DNA of 32,739 nucleotides from Streptomyces swartbergensis (lineage in GTDB: Bacteria; Actinomycetota; Actinomycetes; Streptomycetales; Streptomycetaceae): the NCBI RefSeq assembly GCF_002148965.1, contig NZ_NGFN01000036.1, forward strand, positions 1-32,739, given 5' to 3'. Numbering within the stretch: the first letter of the stretch is position 1; the number at the start of each line of letters is the position of its first letter. The position numbers were made by a program, and so were the translations under genes. Positions 1-8,853 of this stretch are shown piece after piece. A model generated the notes under the pieces. The model worked only from the letters and a program-made list of their open reading frames with translations, was not told the DNA's origin and ran no database searches.

Positions 1-64
1 CGCCCGACGTCCTCGCGTCCGACGACGCCCCCGGGGGCGTCGTCGGACGCGAGGACGTCGGGCG
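1..64. repeat. perfect 64-bp palindrome at the window edge
   Basis: Bases 1-32 are the exact reverse complement of bases 33-64, with no spacer. The centre is CCCCC|GGGGG. It lies inside the reading frame of the partial secreted-protein gene. The symmetry stops at base 64 on the right, and the left end cannot be checked. It could be a true cruciform-forming sequence, a coding duplication, or an inverted-end assembly artefact. Confidence 0.95.
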
Positions 65-218
65 CGAGGACAGAGCCGTACGACTGGGCAGAGACGTACG
101 ACTGGACGGACTGGACAGCTCCGTACGAGGTGCCGGCCCCGTACGGTGAGACGACCGCACCCGCCCCCAGGGCGACCACCAGTCCCGTCGCCCGCAGTGC
201 GCGTTGCCATGGAGTCAC
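1..218 (-). CDS. secreted protein of unknown function, 5' part only
   Basis: Partial gene running off the left edge; only about 72 N-terminal codons are visible. The GTG start at 218 follows a GGGAGGGGG ribosome site about 8 nt upstream. The in-frame product begins VTPWQRALRATGLVVALGAG: a basic n-region followed by a hydrophobic stretch to about residue 26, which looks like a Sec signal peptide. The following segment is rich in Ser, Tyr, Val and Gln and gives no family match by eye. The reading frame stays open through the perfect palindrome at 1-64. It is transcribed divergently from bpa across about 235 bp. The product cannot be identified from this fragment. Confidence 0.6.
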   Translation of the reverse strand, partial: MTPWQRALRATGLVVALGAGAVVSPYGAGTSYGAVQSVQSYVSAQSYGSVLAPDVLASDDAPGGVVGREDVG

Positions 219-453
219 GTTGGTGACCCCCTCCCGCCGTGCCCGGTAGGGCAAGTTCGGCAAGTTCGGTCAGATCGAGGCAATCAGCCTCACACCGCCC
301 CATTCGTCCGGCACTCGGGGTTCGGCCGACAGGCGGAATCGCCGCACGAGCCGGATTCACCCTTTGGTGAGCAACCTGGGGCCTGACCCGCACGTCTCCT
401 TCCACACGGTGGATCAGCCTCCCGAGGGGGCACCACAGAGGGGAGGTGCAGGC
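219..453. promoter_or_regulatory. divergent intergenic region between secreted protein and bpa
   Basis: This 235-bp gap must carry both divergent promoters. It contains a tandem 9-bp repeat GGCAAGTTC at 250-258 and 259-267. It also has a 5-bp inverted repeat TCACC-CTTT-GGTGA at 357-370. I do not see a convincing -35/-10 pair, so no promoter is placed. Confidence 0.35.
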
Positions 454-1026
454 GTGCGAGAGAATGGCGGCATGGAGATGCCGAGGAACGAAAGGTCGCC
501 GGAGAACCCGCAGATCCTGGTCGTGGGCCAGGACGGCATGGCGCTCAGCGGCGGCGGCGGAGACGAGGACTCCCGCGAGACTCCCGTCACGGAACAGGTG
601 GAGCAGCCCGCGAAGGTCATGCGGATCGGCAGCATGATCAAGCAGCTTCTGGAGGAGGTGCGCGCGGCTCCCCTGGACGAGGCCAGCCGGGTCCGGCTCA
701 AGGAGATCCACGCCAGCTCGGTGAAGGAGCTGGAGGACGGTCTGGCGCCCGAGCTGGTCGAGGAGCTGGAGCGGCTCTCCCTGCCCTTCACGGACGAGGC
801 GACCCCGAGCGACGCGGAGCTGCGCATCGCGCAGGCCCAGCTGGTCGGCTGGCTGGAGGGGCTCTTCCACGGGATCCAGACCACGCTGTTCGCCCAGCAG
901 ATGGCGGCCCGCGCCCAGCTGGAGCAGATGCGCCGCGCCCTCCCGCCGGGCGTCGGCCAGGAGGGCCTCGACGAGCAGCACCCGGGCGGACGCTCGGCCG
1001 GCCGTACGGGCGGGCCGTACCTGTAA
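454..1026 (+). CDS. bpa: bacterial proteasome activator (Bpa/PafE family)
   Basis: 190 aa. It resembles mycobacterial Bpa/PafE (Rv3780), an ATP-independent ring that opens the gate of the 20S proteasome. The conserved core runs from VEQPAKVMRIGSMIKQLLEE through APELVEELERLSLPF, SDAELRIAQAQLVGWLEGLF and FAQQMAARAQLEQMR to LPPGVG, the expected four-helix region. The C-terminus ends GGPYL; the M. tuberculosis protein ends GQYL, the motif that docks in proteasome alpha-subunit pockets, so the -YL end is kept and Gln is replaced by Pro. The GTG at 454 is preferred because GGGGAGG lies 7 nt upstream; ATGs at 472 and 478 lack a site at the right distance. The first 40 or so residues are poorly conserved and probably disordered. 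Confidence 0.9.
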   Translation: MRENGGMEMPRNERSPENPQILVVGQDGMALSGGGGDEDSRETPVTEQVEQPAKVMRIGSMIKQLLEEVRAAPLDEASRVRLKEIHASSVKELEDGLAPELVEELERLSLPFTDEATPSDAELRIAQAQLVGWLEGLFHGIQTTLFAQQMAARAQLEQMRRALPPGVGQEGLDEQHPGGRSAGRTGGPYL

Positions 1027-1046
1027 CGCGTCCGCGTACCGGCCGT

Positions 1047-1084
1047 GCGAAGGGCCCGGCAGCCGAAGCTGCCGGGCCCTTCGC
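1047..1084. terminator. bidirectional terminator between bpa and Ser/Thr kinase
   Basis: A perfect 17-bp stem (1047-1063 with 1068-1084) closed by a CGAA tetraloop. It sits between the convergent stop codons of bpa and the PASTA kinase. There is no U-tract, as is usual for Streptomyces terminators. Confidence 0.9.
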
Positions 1085-1093
1085 AGGGGCGGA

Positions 1094-2743
1094 TCAGGCC
1101 GGCGGGTTGCCCGTGGAGACGCCGAGCTCGATCTCGGGCATGTCCTCCGGGTCCACGTCGGTGCCGGCGGACGGGAACTGGTTCATGACGGTGCCGTCGC
1201 CGTAGGTGTTCTCGTCCATGTTGTTGATCTTCTTTTCCCAGCCGGCCGCCTGGAGACAGGCCTTGACCGAGTCGATGTTCTTGAACTTGAAGTTGGGCAT
1301 CCGGATCTTCTCGGGGTCGTTGTACGACTCCTGCGGCTCCGTGCACTCCTCGGTCTCGATCGTCTTCGACGGGTCCGGCCCGCGGTAGCCCGGCTTCTTG
1401 GCCGCCGCCGAGGCCGAGGCACTCGCACTGCCGCCCCCGCCGCCCTGGTCGTCCTTGCTGCCGCCGCTCATCAGCAGGGCCGCGATCAGGCCGCCGACCG
1501 CGACGACGGACACCACGACCGAGCCGATGATCACCGGCTTGTTGCTCTTGCCGCCGCCCGAGGAGCCCGGCACGGTCTGCGGCGCGAGGTTGTACGGCGA
1601 CGGGGTCGACGGACCCGGCTGCGGGGAGTACGCGCCGGGCGACGGCGTCTGGTAACCGCCCTGCTGCGGGTAGCCGTACGCCGGGGACGGCGCCGCCGAG
1701 GCGGGCGTGCCGTACGGGTTCGGGGGCGGAGTCGGCTGGTACGGCGTCTGCACCTGGCCCGAGGGCGCCGGGGTCGCCTGGTCGACCGGCGGGAACACGG
1801 CCGAGCCGACGCCCGCGCCGCTCGGGGTCTGCGCACCCGGGACGATGCTCGGCGGGGCGGCCTGGACGGACGCCGCCACGCGCAGGCACTCGTCCCGCAT
1901 GGCCTCGGCGCTCGGGAAGCGCTCGTTCGGGTTCTTCTTCAGCGCGCGGGCGATCAGCGCGTCCACGGCCGGCGGCAGCGCCCGGTTGACGGAGGACGGA
2001 ACCGGTGGCTCCTCCTGCACGTGCGCATACGCTATGGCCAGCGGCGAGTCCGCGTCGAACGGCAGCCGCCCGGTGACCAGTTGGAACAGCATGATGCCGA
2101 CCGAGTACAGGTCGGAGCGGGCGTCCACGCCGCGGCCGAGGGCCTGTTCCGGCGAGAGGTACTGCGGGGTGCCGACGACCATGCCGGTCTGCGTCATCGA
2201 CGTCACACCGGACTGCATGGCGCGGGCGATGCCGAAGTCCATGACCTTGACCACGCCGCGCTTGGTCATCATCACGTTGCCCGGCTTGATGTCGCGGTGG
2301 ACCAGGCCCATCTCGTGGCTGATCTCCAGCGCGGCGAGCACGTCACCGGTGATCTTCAGGGCCTTGTCGGCGGGCATCGCGCCCTGCTGCCGCACGTCCT
2401 CGTCGAGCACGGAGCCGAGCGGGCGGCCCTCGACGTACTCCATGACGATGTACGGCGTCGTCATGCCGTCGAGGGTGTCCTCGCCGGTGTCGAAGACGGA
2501 GACGATGTTGGTGTGCGTGAGCTTGGCCACGGACTGGGCCTCGCGGCGGAACCGCTCGCGGAAGGCCTGTTCCCGACCGAGATCGGTGTGAAGCGTCTTG
2601 ATCGCGACCTGCCGGTCGAGCACGCTGTCGTACGCGAGGTGCACCGAGGCCATGCCGCCCTGGCCGAGCAGATCACGCAGCTGGTAGCGGCCGTTGGCGA
2701 GCGCCCGCCCCGTGTACTGGCCCTGTGCGCCGTCCTGGCTCAT
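1094..2743 (-). CDS. membrane Ser/Thr protein kinase with one PASTA domain
   Basis: 549 aa Hanks-type kinase. The glycine loop GQGGMASV (27-34), ATP lysine K49, catalytic H149-R150-D151, DFG at 169-171 and GTPQYLSPEQ in the activation segment are intact. A Pro/Gly/Gln/Tyr-rich juxtamembrane linker follows to about residue 400. One transmembrane helix lies at about 402-424, then a short Gly/Ser-rich stretch. The outside part (about 477-545) fits a single PASTA domain (MPNFKFKNID ... GTVMNQFPSAGTDV ... IELGVSTG), the module that senses muropeptides or lipid II in PknB-like kinases. The start ATG at 2743 is chosen for the upstream GGGGGAAA and because the kinase domain begins soon after; the longer frame to 2854 adds 37 unlikely residues. 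It is divergent from a second kinase. Confidence 0.93.
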   Translation of the reverse strand: MSQDGAQGQYTGRALANGRYQLRDLLGQGGMASVHLAYDSVLDRQVAIKTLHTDLGREQAFRERFRREAQSVAKLTHTNIVSVFDTGEDTLDGMTTPYIVMEYVEGRPLGSVLDEDVRQQGAMPADKALKITGDVLAALEISHEMGLVHRDIKPGNVMMTKRGVVKVMDFGIARAMQSGVTSMTQTGMVVGTPQYLSPEQALGRGVDARSDLYSVGIMLFQLVTGRLPFDADSPLAIAYAHVQEEPPVPSSVNRALPPAVDALIARALKKNPNERFPSAEAMRDECLRVAASVQAAPPSIVPGAQTPSGAGVGSAVFPPVDQATPAPSGQVQTPYQPTPPPNPYGTPASAAPSPAYGYPQQGGYQTPSPGAYSPQPGPSTPSPYNLAPQTVPGSSGGGKSNKPVIIGSVVVSVVAVGGLIAALLMSGGSKDDQGGGGGSASASASAAAKKPGYRGPDPSKTIETEECTEPQESYNDPEKIRMPNFKFKNIDSVKACLQAAGWEKKINNMDENTYGDGTVMNQFPSAGTDVDPEDMPEIELGVSTGNPPA

Positions 2744-3097
2744 GTTCCGTTTCCCCCGTAGCCCTTGAGGCGCCGCCGACTGCCGCTGATCCGTCGCTGA
2801 CCGCGTTGATCCAAACCGCCATTCCCGGCCAAGTCTGCCCCAGGGCACCGACACGTCAAGCTCGGTGCCCGTTCCGTGACCGTACGCGAAGGAAGCGTCG
2901 CGGAAGCGTTACAGGGGACGTGCGGCCGGTGCGCAGAATTTGCACGACAGTACGGAGTGAAGGTTTCATGACGCGTCCGTCCCGTGCCCGCCCTGGTACC
3001 CGTCTCGGACCGGCGGCTTGCGCCGAGGCTGTAGCGTGGCCGACGGAGACCGTAACAACACCGCGCGCACCGCGGGCAGAAACGACGGCGAGGACTG
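2744..3097. promoter_or_regulatory. divergent intergenic region between the two kinases
   Basis: 354 bp separating the start codons of the two divergent kinases, so both promoters should be here. I find no convincing promoter pair, operator-sized inverted repeat or small gene. An open frame beginning ATG at 2968 runs into the second kinase in another frame and looks spurious. Confidence 0.4.
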
Positions 3098-4693
<1,596 letters not shown>

Positions 4694-4718
4694 CAACCAG
4701 AAAAAAGGCATGATCCAC

Positions 4719-4754
4719 GCGCGCGTGGGGCCCGGAGACGGGGCCCACGCGCGC
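4719..4754 (+). terminator. imperfect hairpin after the second kinase
   Basis: GCGCGCGTGGG on the left (from 4719) pairs with the GC-rich right arm ending at 4754, around a GGAGAC loop with one unpaired base. It lies about 25 bp after the kinase stop codon. Confidence 0.7.
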
Positions 4755-4875
4755 TGCCGTTGAGGCACGCCGACAAAAGAACTCTTCCCGTGACCTGGGT
4801 CACCGGGTTAACGTGCGGTTGCTCCGGCCTCCTGCAAGGCTGTGACCAGGGCCCCTTCCACGCCTTCCCGATTTA

Positions 4876-4889
4876 CTTGGATATCCAAG
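4876..4889. promoter_or_regulatory. 14-bp palindrome CTTGGATATCCAAG upstream of bkd
   Basis: A perfect palindrome in an AT-richer patch, extended outward by TTT/AAA after one mismatched pair. Its centre lies about 66 bp before the predicted bkd transcription start, a typical activator position. Streptomyces bkd operons are known to respond to Lrp/AsnC-type regulators, so such a protein is a reasonable guess for the ligand. No regulator gene is adjacent. Confidence 0.5.
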
Positions 4890-4912
4890 CAAAATCCCAG
4901 GTCAGAGGGGGT

Positions 4913-4942
4913 TTCACAGAAATGTGATGCACTGGGTAACGT
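4913..4942 (+). promoter_or_regulatory. predicted bkd operon promoter
   Basis: TTCACA (4913-4918, five of six matches to TTGACA), an 18-bp spacer and TAACGT (4937-4942). Transcription would start near 4949, leaving a leader of about 135 nt. The inverted repeat TCACA-GAAA-TGTGA (4914-4927) overlaps the -35 box and may be a second protein site. Confidence 0.5.
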
Positions 4943-4978
4943 GCCTTCTGCAGGGCGCTCGCCGGGGCACCTGTCCCG

Positions 4979-5028
4979 CCTGTTCCCGGTCGAGTGGCAC
5001 CCACCCCGTGCCCGGTGGTCGGAACAGG
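4979..5028 (+). ncRNA. hairpin in the bkd 5' leader
   Basis: CCTGTTCC (4979-4986) pairs perfectly with GGAACAGG (5021-5028). The enclosed GC-rich segment can form a further internal stem. It ends about 55 nt before the bkd start codon. It could be a leader control element or simply untranslated-region structure; no known riboswitch class is recognised. Confidence 0.3.
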
Positions 5029-5083
5029 TGAGCCGCACTGGCCTACCGGCAACCCCGGGGGCCGGACCGACGGAGGAGCACAC

Positions 5084-6277
5084 GTGACCGTGGAGAGCAC
5101 TGCCGCGCGCACACCGCGACGCAGCGCCGGAAGCAAGGCCGGCGCCACCGGCACCAAGCGCACCACCCGCACGACCGCCAAGAAGGACGCCGGCACCGAG
5201 CCCCAGCTCGTGCAGCTGCTGACGCCCGAAGGCAAGCGCGTGAAGAACGCCGAGTACGACAAGTACGTCGCCGGTGTCACCCCGGACGAGCTCCGCGGCC
5301 TGTACCGCGACATGGTGCTCACCCGCCGCTTCGACGCCGAGGCGACCTCCCTCCAGCGCCAGGGCGAGCTGGGCCTGTGGGCCTCGCTGCTCGGCCAGGA
5401 GGCCGCCCAGATCGGCTCCGGCCGGGCCCTGCGCGACGACGACTACGTCTTCCCCACCTACCGGGAGCACGGCGTCGCCTGGTGCCGCGGCGTGGACCCG
5501 ACCAACCTGCTCGGGATGTTCCGCGGCGTGAACAACGGCGGCTGGGATCCCAACGGCAACAACTTCCAGCTCTACACGATCGTCATCGGCTCCCAGACGC
5601 TGCACGCCACCGGCTACGCCATGGGCATCGCCAAGGACGGCGCGGACAGCGCGGTGATCGCCTACTTCGGCGACGGCGCCTCCAGCCAGGGCGACGTGGC
5701 CGAATCGTTCACCTTCTCCGCGGTCTACAACGCCCCCGTCGTGTTCTTCTGCCAGAACAACCAGTGGGCCATCTCCGAGCCGACCGAGAAGCAGTCCCGC
5801 GTCCCGATCTACCAGCGCGCGCAGGGCTTCGGCTTCCCGGGCGTCCGCGTGGACGGCAACGACGTGCTCGGCTGCCTCGCGGTCACCCGGTGGGCCCTGG
5901 AGCGGGCCCGCGCCGGCGAGGGCCCGACCCTCGTCGAGGCGTTCACCTACCGCATGGGCGCCCACACCACCTCCGACGACCCGACCCGCTACCGGGGCGA
6001 CGAGGAGCGCCAGGCCTGGGAGGCCAAGGACCCGATCCTGCGCCTTCGCCGCTATCTGGAGGCCTCAAACCACGCGGACGAGGGATTCTTCGCGGAACTG
6101 GAGGCCGAGTCCGAGGCGTTGGGCAAACGAGTGCGCGAGGCGGTCCGTGCCATGCCGGACCCGGACCACTTCGCCATCTTCGAGAACGTCTACGCGGACG
6201 GACACGCGCTCGTCGACGAGGAGCGCGCCCAGTTCGCCGCGTACCAGGCGTCGTTCGCCGACGAGGGGGGTAACTGA
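5084..6277 (+). CDS. bkdA: branched-chain 2-oxoacid dehydrogenase E1 component, alpha subunit
   Basis: 397 aa. E1 alpha decarboxylates the oxoacids of Val, Leu and Ile on thiamine diphosphate and passes the acyl group to E2, giving the branched acyl-CoA primers of Streptomyces fatty acids and many polyketides. The ThDP motif is clear: GDG at 196-198 and NN at 225-226. The segment YRMGAHTTSDDPTRYR matches the E1 alpha loop phosphorylated in mitochondrial enzymes. An N-terminal extension of about 45 residues rich in Ala, Lys, Arg and Thr precedes the conserved fold. The GTG at 5084 follows GGAGGAG at good spacing; the longer frame to 4994 lacks a site. It is first of three genes, with 1 nt between its stop and the next ATG, which implies coupling. 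Confidence 0.93.
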   Translation: MTVESTAARTPRRSAGSKAGATGTKRTTRTTAKKDAGTEPQLVQLLTPEGKRVKNAEYDKYVAGVTPDELRGLYRDMVLTRRFDAEATSLQRQGELGLWASLLGQEAAQIGSGRALRDDDYVFPTYREHGVAWCRGVDPTNLLGMFRGVNNGGWDPNGNNFQLYTIVIGSQTLHATGYAMGIAKDGADSAVIAYFGDGASSQGDVAESFTFSAVYNAPVVFFCQNNQWAISEPTEKQSRVPIYQRAQGFGFPGVRVDGNDVLGCLAVTRWALERARAGEGPTLVEAFTYRMGAHTTSDDPTRYRGDEERQAWEAKDPILRLRRYLEASNHADEGFFAELEAESEALGKRVREAVRAMPDPDHFAIFENVYADGHALVDEERAQFAAYQASFADEGGN

Positions 6278-6278
6278 G

Positions 6279-7256
6279 ATGGCCGACAAGATGGCTCTGG
6301 CCAAGGCGATCAACGAGTCGCTGCGCCGCGCCCTGGATTCCGACCCCAAGGTCCTGATCATGGGCGAGGACGTCGGCAAGCTCGGCGGCGTCTTCCGCGT
6401 GACGGACGGCCTCCAGAAGGACTTCGGCGAGAGCCGCGTCATCGACACCCCGCTGGCCGAGTCGGGCATCGTCGGGACGGCGATCGGCCTCGCCCTGCGC
6501 GGCTACCGCCCGGTCGTGGAGATCCAGTTCGACGGCTTCGTCTTCCCGGCCTACGACCAGATCGTCACGCAGCTCGCCAAGATGCACGCCCGCTCGCTGG
6601 GCAAGGTCAAGCTCCCGGTCGTCGTCCGCATCCCCTACGGCGGCGGCATCGGCGCGGTGGAGCACCACTCTGAGTCCCCCGAGTCGCTGTTCGCGCACGT
6701 GGCGGGCCTGAAGATCGTCAGCCCCTCGAACCCGTCGGACGCCTACTGGATGATGCAGCAGGCCATCCAGAGCGACGACCCGGTGATCTTCTTCGAGCCC
6801 AAGCGCCGCTACTGGGACAAGGGCGAGGTCAACACGGAGGCGATCCCGGGGCCGCTGCACAAGGCCCAGGTGGTCCGCGAGGGTGCCGACCTGACCCTCG
6901 CCGCCTACGGCCCGATGGTGAAGCTCTGCCAGGAGGTCGCCGACGCGGCCGCCGAGGAGGGCAGGAACCTGGAGGTCCTCGACCTGCGCTCGGTCTCCCC
7001 GATCGACTTCGACTCGATCCAGGCGTCGGTGGAGAAGACGCGCCGCCTGGTCGTCGTCCACGAGGCACCGGTGTTCTTCGGCTCGGGCGCGGAGATCGCC
7101 GCGCGGGTCACGGAGCGCTGCTTCTACCACCTGGAGGCCCCGGTGCTCCGGGTCGGCGGCTACCACGCGCCGTACCCGCCGGCCCGCCTGGAGGAGGAGT
7201 ACCTGCCGAACCTGGACCGGGTGCTGGATGCCGTCGACCGCTCGCTGGCGTACTGA
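6279..7256 (+). CDS. bkdB: branched-chain 2-oxoacid dehydrogenase E1 component, beta subunit
   Basis: 325 aa, the usual length for E1 beta. It begins MADKMALAKAINESLRRAL and carries the family signatures LIMGEDVGKLGGVFRVT, DTPLAESGIVGTAIGLALRG, EIQFDGFVFPAYDQI, RIPYGGGIG and EHHSESPE. The C-terminal transketolase-like domain includes VLDLRSVSPID and VVHEAP. With the alpha subunit it forms the alpha2-beta2 decarboxylase. The ATG at 6279 comes one base after the alpha stop and uses the GGGGGG run in the end of bkdA as its ribosome site. Confidence 0.93.
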   Translation: MADKMALAKAINESLRRALDSDPKVLIMGEDVGKLGGVFRVTDGLQKDFGESRVIDTPLAESGIVGTAIGLALRGYRPVVEIQFDGFVFPAYDQIVTQLAKMHARSLGKVKLPVVVRIPYGGGIGAVEHHSESPESLFAHVAGLKIVSPSNPSDAYWMMQQAIQSDDPVIFFEPKRRYWDKGEVNTEAIPGPLHKAQVVREGADLTLAAYGPMVKLCQEVADAAAEEGRNLEVLDLRSVSPIDFDSIQASVEKTRRLVVVHEAPVFFGSGAEIAARVTERCFYHLEAPVLRVGGYHAPYPPARLEEEYLPNLDRVLDAVDRSLAY

Positions 7257-7266
7257 GGAGAGGGTC

Positions 7267-8682
7267 GTGACGACGATGACGGAAGCGTCCGTGCGCGAGT
7301 TCAAGATGCCCGACGTGGGCGAGGGACTCACCGAGGCCGAGATCCTCAAGTGGTACGTCCAGCCCGGCGACACGGTGACGGACGGCCAGGTGGTGTGCGA
7401 GGTCGAGACGGCGAAGGCGGCCGTCGAGCTGCCCATCCCGTACGACGGCGTGGTCCGGGAACTGCGCTTCCCGGAGGGCACGACGGTCGACGTGGGCACG
7501 GCGATCATCGCCGTGGACGTGAGCGGAGGAGCCGCGCCCGCGCCCGCAGCCGAGCAGCCCGCGGTGCAGCAGCCCGCGGTGCCCCAGCCCGCGGAGGAGC
7601 CGAAGGCGGAGGGCTCCGGCCGCCAGCCGGTCCTGGTCGGCTACGGGGTGGCGACGTCCTCCACCCGCCGCCGCCCGCGCAAGGGCCCCGAGGTCCCGGT
7701 CCAGCAGGCCTCGACGGCGATCCAGACCGAGCTGAACGGCCACGGGGCGGCGGCCCCGACCGCCCCCGCCGTCAAGGAACGCCCCCTCGCCAAGCCACCG
7801 GTCCGCAAGCTGGCCAAGGACCTGGGCGTCGATCTGACGACGGTCGTCCCGACCGGCCCGGACGGCATCATCACCCGCGAGGACGTGCACGCGGCGGTGG
7901 CCCGGACGCAGGCGCCGCAGCAGGAGGCCCCCGTGGCCGCCGCCCCGGCACCCGCGCAGACGGCGGTGTCGTACGACACCGCCCGCGAGACCCGAATCCC
8001 GGTCAAGGGCGTCCGCAAGGCGACGGCGGCGGCGATGGTCGGCTCGGCGTTCACCGCGCCGCATGTGACGGAGTTCGTGACCGTCGACGTGACGCGCACG
8101 ATGAAGCTGGTCGAGGAGCTGAAGGAGGACAAGGAGTTCGCGGGGCTGCGCGTGAACCCCCTCCTGCTGATCGCCAAGGCGCTGCTCGTCGCGATCAAGC
8201 GGAACCCGGACATCAACGCGTCCTGGGACGAGGCCGCCCAGGAGATCGTGGTCAAGCACTACGTGAACCTGGGCATCGCGGCCGCGACCCCGCGTGGCCT
8301 GATCGTGCCGAACATCAAGGACGCCCACGCCAAGACGCTGCCGCAGCTGGCCGAGTCGCTGGGCGAGCTGGTGTCGACCGCCAGGGAGGGCAAGACGTCC
8401 CCGGCGGCCATGCAGGGCGGCACGGTGACGATCACCAACGTCGGCGTCTTCGGCGTCGACACGGGCACGCCGATCCTCAACCCCGGCGAGTCCGCGATCC
8501 TCGCGGTCGGTGCGATCAAGCTCCAGCCGTGGGTCCACAAGGGCAAGGTGAAGCCCCGTCAGGTCACCACGCTGGCCCTGTCGTTCGACCACCGCCTGGT
8601 CGACGGCGAGCTGGGCTCGAAGGTCCTGGCGGACGTGGCGGCGATCCTCGAACAGCCGAAGCGGCTGATCACCTGGGCGTGA
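7267..8682 (+). CDS. bkdC: branched-chain 2-oxoacid dehydrogenase E2 (dihydrolipoyl acyltransferase)
   Basis: 471 aa. E2 forms the core of the complex and transfers the branched acyl group from lipoate to CoA. One lipoyl domain (about 9-85) has its lipoylation site K50 in ETAKA. An Ala/Pro/Gln-rich linker leads to the peripheral-subunit-binding domain (about 175-211, KPPVRKLAKDLGVDL ... GIITREDVHAAV). The catalytic domain (about 240-471) has the active-site motif DHRLVDG with H442 and D446. The GTG at 7267 is preferred because AGGAG lies 6 nt upstream; the ATG three codons later is possible. No E3 gene follows, so dihydrolipoamide dehydrogenase must come from elsewhere. Confidence 0.93.
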   Translation: MTTMTEASVREFKMPDVGEGLTEAEILKWYVQPGDTVTDGQVVCEVETAKAAVELPIPYDGVVRELRFPEGTTVDVGTAIIAVDVSGGAAPAPAAEQPAVQQPAVPQPAEEPKAEGSGRQPVLVGYGVATSSTRRRPRKGPEVPVQQASTAIQTELNGHGAAAPTAPAVKERPLAKPPVRKLAKDLGVDLTTVVPTGPDGIITREDVHAAVARTQAPQQEAPVAAAPAPAQTAVSYDTARETRIPVKGVRKATAAAMVGSAFTAPHVTEFVTVDVTRTMKLVEELKEDKEFAGLRVNPLLLIAKALLVAIKRNPDINASWDEAAQEIVVKHYVNLGIAAATPRGLIVPNIKDAHAKTLPQLAESLGELVSTAREGKTSPAAMQGGTVTITNVGVFGVDTGTPILNPGESAILAVGAIKLQPWVHKGKVKPRQVTTLALSFDHRLVDGELGSKVLADVAAILEQPKRLITWA

Positions 8683-8689
8683 GCCGACC

Positions 8690-8725
8690 GCGGCGGCCCC
8701 CTGCCCACGGGCGGGGGGCCGCCGC
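8690..8725 (+). terminator. terminator after the bkd operon
   Basis: A perfect 12-bp GC stem (8690-8701 with 8714-8725) around a 12-nt loop, 7 bp after the E2 stop codon. It closes the three-gene operon. Confidence 0.85.
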
Positions 8726-8741
8726 CGTCCGCCCGGAGGGC

Positions 8742-8775
8742 GAACCAGAGGTACGCGGGTGAACCAGAGGTACGC
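8742..8775. repeat. two direct copies of a 15-bp sequence
   Basis: GAACCAGAGGTACGC occurs at 8742-8756 and 8761-8775, a 19-bp period or nearly two helical turns. The copies lie between the bkd terminator and the predicted start of the next gene, about 80-110 bp upstream. The spacing suits cooperative binding by a direct-repeat regulator. Confidence 0.8.
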
Positions 8776-8839
8776 CGAAGAGCACAACAAGCTCCTGAGA
8801 CCCGCCCAAGTACCCCACAGTAAGCGGTTTAGCCGGACA

Positions 8840-8845
8840 TACGAT
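8840..8845 (+). promoter_or_regulatory. -10 box for a leaderless transcript
   Basis: TACGAT ends 8 nt before the ATG at 8854. No Shine-Dalgarno sequence lies before that ATG, so transcription probably begins at or next to the start codon. No good -35 box is seen. Confidence 0.4.
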
Positions 8846-8853
8846 CACTCTTC

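Noticed and set aside
8683..8853. Missing E3 (lipoamide dehydrogenase) gene after E2 as a deletion
   Set aside because: Streptomyces bkd operons commonly lack their own E3, and a strong terminator follows E2 directly.
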